Shown here one piece after another: positions 15,214-18,245 of a stretch of 18,245 nucleotides of DNA. The notes under the pieces are model-generated. The model searched no databases and had not been told where the DNA came from. It saw only the letters and a program-made list of their open reading frames with translations. The DNA comes from an uncultured Collinsella sp. GTDB lineage: Bacteria > Actinomycetota > Coriobacteriia > Coriobacteriales > Coriobacteriaceae. Location: assembly GCA_900547855.1 (NCBI GenBank), contig URIK01000018.1, positions 1 to 18,245 on the forward strand, written 5' to 3'. The translations under genes were made by a program, and so were the position numbers. How positions within the stretch are numbered: the stretch's first letter is position 1; every line of letters begins with the position of its first letter.

Positions 15214-16200
15214 TTGAAGACTGTTTATGTTGCCGCTGGGATCATTCGCAAGGAAGGATCTGACGAGCTGCTTGCCGTGCAGCGCGGCTACGGCGACATG
15301 CAGGGACTTTGGGAGTTTCCCGGCGGCAAGCTCATGCGCGGCGAGTCGCCCGAGGACGCCGTACGCCGCGAGCTCATGGAAGAGCTGCAGGTAAAAGTCA
15401 CCAACCTGCGCGATTTTTACACCGTTGAGTATGACTACCCCGATTTTCATCTCTCGATGGAGTGCTACTACTGCTCGCTCGCCGATGAATCTGATGAGCC
15501 CCAGAAGCACGACCGCCAGCTCGATATCCGCTGGATTCCGCGCACCTCGCTTGCCACGGTTGAGTGGATGCCCGCCGACAAAGGGCTTATCGATGCTCTG
15601 ATTGAGTTGAGGGAAGATCAGCTTGAGGCCAACGCCGCCAACCGCACCGAGTCCACCACAGCCGACGAGCCCGTTACCAAACCCAAGCGCAAAGCCAAGC
15701 GCCGCAGCAAAAAGCGTCCCAAGCCCGGTCTGCTCGACGGCATCGATACCTCGGACCTCTCCGCTGACGAGCGCGAACTGGTACGCCGTCGCGCCGCCAT
15801 CAAAAAGTCTATGAAGGGCAACAAGCGTGCCAACACCAAGCCCGAGTTGCTCGTTCGCCAGCGCCTGCGCGCCGCGGGCCTTACGGGTTATCGCTTGGAA
15901 TGGAAGGTTCCCGGCAAGCCCGACATCGCCTTTCCCGGGCGCAAGATCGCCATCTTCGTCAACGGTTGTTTTTGGCATCGCTGCCCCAAATGCAACCCTA
16001 GCCAGCCCAAGCGCAACGTTGAGTTTTGGGAGGCAAAGTTCCGTCGCAACGTCGAGCGCGACCGCGCTGCCGTGGCAGCACTCACTCAAATGGGCTGGAC
16101 GCCTATAACCATCTGGGAATGCGAACTCAAAAAGGACCGCATCGACGCCACGATGGAAAAGGTCATCGAACAAGTACGCGCCGCCGCACCGCAGCGCTAG
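15214..16200 (+). CDS. Nudix hydrolase fused to a Vsr-type mismatch endonuclease
   Basis: One continuous 328-residue frame holds two enzymes. Residues 1-135 are a Nudix domain resembling NudG/MutT: WEFPGG and a complete Nudix box, G38-x5-E44-x7-R52-E53-L54-x-E56-E57, which binds the metal. Residues 153-172 are a very basic linker (12 Lys/Arg in 156-172). From about 203 comes a very-short-patch-repair fold: TKPELLVRQRLRAAGL, PGKPDIAF with catalytic Asp237, NGCFWH (Cys252, His255), then Cys257, Cys260 and Cys303 (WEC) as likely zinc ligands, and NVERDR. The His64 position of E. coli Vsr is Asn250, and related actinobacterial proteins often have Asp there. The start is TTG at 15214 with GAGAGGA six bases upstream; longer frames lack a ribosome-binding site. 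No cytosine methylase, the usual Vsr neighbour, is in the window. Likely role: nucleotide-pool cleaning plus T:G repair. Confidence 0.9.
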   Translation: MKTVYVAAGIIRKEGSDELLAVQRGYGDMQGLWEFPGGKLMRGESPEDAVRRELMEELQVKVTNLRDFYTVEYDYPDFHLSMECYYCSLADESDEPQKHDRQLDIRWIPRTSLATVEWMPADKGLIDALIELREDQLEANAANRTESTTADEPVTKPKRKAKRRSKKRPKPGLLDGIDTSDLSADERELVRRRAAIKKSMKGNKRANTKPELLVRQRLRAAGLTGYRLEWKVPGKPDIAFPGRKIAIFVNGCFWHRCPKCNPSQPKRNVEFWEAKFRRNVERDRAAVAALTQMGWTPITIWECELKKDRIDATMEKVIEQVRAAAPQR

Positions 16201-16299
16201 GAACGAGCCGTCCACACGCCCCACACAGGCAAGCCACATCCGCGCCACAAACCTTAGAAAGCCCTTAAGCTCAAAACCTTTCAAGAGTGTTACTCAATA

Positions 16300-16321
16300 G
16301 CTTTGACCTGCGGTTTCATCG
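16300..16321 (+). repeat. dispersed 22-bp direct repeat, copy 2
   Basis: Matches 11882-11903 at 19 of 22 bases, 4.4 kb away. Both copies are extragenic, in the same orientation, and downstream of the end of a gene. Confidence 0.55.
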
Positions 16322-16677
16322 TAACGCCAAACCAGGTTAAGCCTTTCTTTAGCGCTTCTTTGCAGCAGCCGCGGCATAATACTGCCAACGCACGGGACCT
16401 AGCAGCATACCCCGAGCGCAATCTTTTGGTGGACATCGAGGAGGCCGCATAAGCATTCATTCTTCCAATGACGCAGCACAGCAGCCATCCCTAAAACATG
16501 CAAACCTTTTCTCCTTCCCCCCGACACAGAGAAACGGTCTCCTCGACTCCCCCACCACAAAAACCAAGCGCTCAGCCGATCAGAGCCTCAACTTACGAGC
16601 ATCCTTCGAAAAGCTCCAAGCATCCCTAGACAAGGCGTTCCCCGAACAGGCAAGAGCAATCTAAGCCCATCGCGCTT

Positions 16678-16683
16678 TATACT
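16678..16683 (+). promoter_or_regulatory. TATACT -10 box for a leaderless AraC-family transcript
   Basis: TATACT ends seven bases before the ATG of the AraC-family gene, so transcription should start at or next to that A. There is no Shine-Dalgarno sequence before the ATG. The -35 region (AGCAAT near 16655) is poor. Confidence 0.55.
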
Positions 16684-16689
16684 GATGCC

Positions 16690-17628
16690 ATGCGAAACAT
16701 GGATCACATAGAATTGCACCGCGGAGGACGCGAGGAAGCGTTTCCCGAGACCGCCGAAGACTGGCCCTATATTGCCGAACGCGCAGAATTCGCTCGCTAT
16801 CCGGGCAATTCCGTCCCCTGGCACTGGCATTCCGAAGTTGAGCTTTTCTACATGGAGCAGGGAGCGATTGACTATCGAACGCGCGCGGCTCATGAGCACG
16901 TACGCTTTGAGGAAGGGTCCGCCGGCTTTATCAACGGCGGCGTTTTGCACAGCACGCTGCAATCACCCAATTCGGCACCAGCCATTCAAATGTTGCATAT
17001 CTTTCAGCCGTCGATGCTCGGCGATCCCGCGGGACGTCTCCAAAAGCGCTACATCAACCCATTGCTTCAATGTCGAGGCGTCGATGTGCTCAAATGGTCG
17101 CCCACCAACCCCGACGATATGCCCTTTATCGATTTGCTGAAGAGCTCCTTTAGCCACGACCTTCAACGGCCGCAGAACGAGATGGCGCTTCGAAATAGTT
17201 TGTCAGAGCTCTGGATTCAGATTAACGCCAAGGCCGAACCGCTCTTTTCCTCCGACAACGCCTCTTGGATGACCAACCGCGACGTACAGTTCAAGGCAAT
17301 CCTGGACTATATCCGCGCAAACTATGCAGCCGCTATAGATGTGCCCCAGATGGCATCTGCAGCCGGCGTAAGCGAAAGAGAGTGTTACCGCATTATCGAA
17401 GCTTGCGCAGGAACGACCCCGGCGGCATATCTGCGTGCATACCGCGTAAACCGTGCTTGCGAACTTTTGGCACACACCACGCGAACGGTCCAGACAGTCG
17501 CGCGCCAATGCGGCTTTGCGACAGCAAGCCATCTTGGCCAGGTATTTAAAGAACAAATGGGATGCACTCCTTCGAGCTATCGAGCAGCGAGGCAGAATCT
17601 CGATAGCACCAGGCAGAAATCCCGCTAG
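16690..17628 (+). CDS. AraC-family transcriptional regulator with a cupin sensor domain
   Basis: A 312-residue cytoplasmic DNA-binding protein. The N-terminal cupin-like domain contains WHWHSEVELFYMEQG (about 44-58), the usual sugar- or metabolite-sensing fold in this family. The C-terminal third (about 205-305) has two helix-turn-helix units: MASAAGVSERECYRIIEACAG, then TVQTVARQCGFATASHLGQVFKE, ending with GCTPSSYR. I use the ATG at 16690 because it matches a leaderless start; an in-frame ATG at 16699 also lacks a ribosome-binding site. The HAD phosphatase begins 56 bp downstream with its own strong ribosome-binding site and could be co-transcribed. The ligand and targets are not evident. 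Confidence 0.9.
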   Translation: MRNMDHIELHRGGREEAFPETAEDWPYIAERAEFARYPGNSVPWHWHSEVELFYMEQGAIDYRTRAAHEHVRFEEGSAGFINGGVLHSTLQSPNSAPAIQMLHIFQPSMLGDPAGRLQKRYINPLLQCRGVDVLKWSPTNPDDMPFIDLLKSSFSHDLQRPQNEMALRNSLSELWIQINAKAEPLFSSDNASWMTNRDVQFKAILDYIRANYAAAIDVPQMASAAGVSERECYRIIEACAGTTPAAYLRAYRVNRACELLAHTTRTVQTVARQCGFATASHLGQVFKEQMGCTPSSYRAARQNLDSTRQKSR

Positions 17629-17684
17629 CCCTTCTTCTGTCACTGCATCAAACTTGCAGGCAAACAACAGAGAGGAGCAATCAT

Positions 17685-18245
17685 ATGAAGCACTTTGACC
17701 ATATCGTATTTGACGTTGATGGGACATTGGCAGATACAGAAGAAAGCGTGCTGTCATCGCTTGGCCAGATTATCCAAGAAGAAACCGGCAAAACGCTCCC
17801 CCGACACGAGCTTGACTTTGCCCTCGGCATACCCGGCAAGGATGCCCTTGAGAAACTTGGGATCTACTCGCAGGCAACGTTGGATCGCTGGTGCCAAGTT
17901 GCCGCCAACTTTAAAAGCACCATCAGCGTGTTTCCAGGTTTGCTTGAAGCCATCGCAAAACTCGCCGATAGCGGCTGCAAACTTGGCATCGTCTCCTCAC
18001 GTGCGCGCGACGAATACGCAGAAGAAATTGCGCCCCTTGGCTTCGATAAGTATTTTGAGCACATCATCCTTGTCGAAGACACAACCGAACATAAACCCGC
18101 ACCCGCTCCCATGCTCGAATATCTCCGGCGTACGGGCGCGAATCCTGGCAACGTCGTCTACGTTGGCGACACCGTCTACGACGAACAATGCGCAACTTCG
18201 GCAGGGGTCAGTTTTGCCAGAGCGGCATGGGGATCACACCAAGAC
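17685..18245 (+). CDS. HAD-superfamily phosphatase, phosphoglycolate phosphatase-like (cut by window end)
   Basis: The first 187 codons are present with no stop before the window ends. HAD motif I is DVDGT (nucleophile Asp10, Asp12), motif II is the Ser of GIVSSRA, motif III is the Lys in HKPAP, and motif IV is GDTVYD. The helical cap between motifs I and II fits the Gph/PpaX subfamily (phosphoglycolate or pyrophosphate phosphatases, also sugar phosphatases). The ATG has GAGAGGAG seven bases upstream. Usual members are 210-230 residues, so only 25-40 are probably missing. The substrate cannot be set by sequence; the AraC neighbour hints at a sugar phosphate, but weakly. Confidence 0.9.
   Translation, partial: MKHFDHIVFDVDGTLADTEESVLSSLGQIIQEETGKTLPRHELDFALGIPGKDALEKLGIYSQATLDRWCQVAANFKSTISVFPGLLEAIAKLADSGCKLGIVSSRARDEYAEEIAPLGFDKYFEHIILVEDTTEHKPAPAPMLEYLRRTGANPGNVVYVGDTVYDEQCATSAGVSFARAAWGSHQD

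Larger units (their letters stand above)
16201..16689 (+). other. 489-bp spacer with possible decayed coding fragments
   Basis: No intact gene. Two short stretches look coding-like in codon choice: one ending DLAAYPERNLLVDIEEAA at a TAA near 16450, and another ending RASFEKLQASLDKAFPEQ just before a TAA near 16662. They are in different frames and separated by C-rich, low-quality sequence. I recognise no family. This may be the remains of a deleted gene. The repeat copy at 16300-16321 also lies here. Confidence 0.3.

Overview
The window looks like a chromosomal segment of a high-GC, anaerobic, gut-type actinobacterium. Coriobacteriia, probably Collinsella, is my best guess. I infer this from the GC-rich codon choice, the fermentative pyruvate formate-lyase and the overall gene style; no search was run. 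I see no rRNA, tRNA, CRISPR array, integrase or complete insertion sequence.

Layout. (1) 1-3134: a pyruvate formate-lyase in two pieces, both on the minus strand. The catalytic body (615-2666) lacks its glycyl-radical domain, which is a separate 83-residue gene downstream (278-529). Two hairpins lie between the genes, and a long inverted repeat plus a second hairpin follow them. (2) 3135-5008, minus strand: a short-chain dehydrogenase followed by a 2-keto-3-deoxygluconate permease interrupted by a frameshift. (3) 5186-10025, plus strand: a multidrug-type efflux operon. It has a palindromic candidate operator, a MarR regulator whose start lies inside a hairpin, and two overlapping ABC exporter halves, one with a degenerate and one with a canonical ATPase site. 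A strong intrinsic terminator ends it. (4) 10026-11570: an intergenic region with an inverted pair of repeats, then a promoter and a class I DAHP synthase (first step of aromatic amino acid synthesis). (5) 11571-12052: a repeat-rich spacer ending in a minus-strand terminator. (6) 12053-15065, minus strand: a BceAB-type peptide-antibiotic ABC transporter without its usual two-component system. (7) 15214-16200, plus strand: one protein joining a Nudix hydrolase to a Vsr-type mismatch endonuclease. (8) 16201-18245: a spacer with coding-like fragments, an AraC-family regulator that appears to be leaderless, and the start of a HAD phosphatase cut off by the window end.

The genes do not form one pathway; they are separate transcription units. 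The most unusual items are the Nudix-Vsr fusion, the split pyruvate formate-lyase, and the MarR start codon and operator built into matching DNA and RNA symmetry. Two families of inverted extragenic repeats also stand out, because nothing annotated here explains them.
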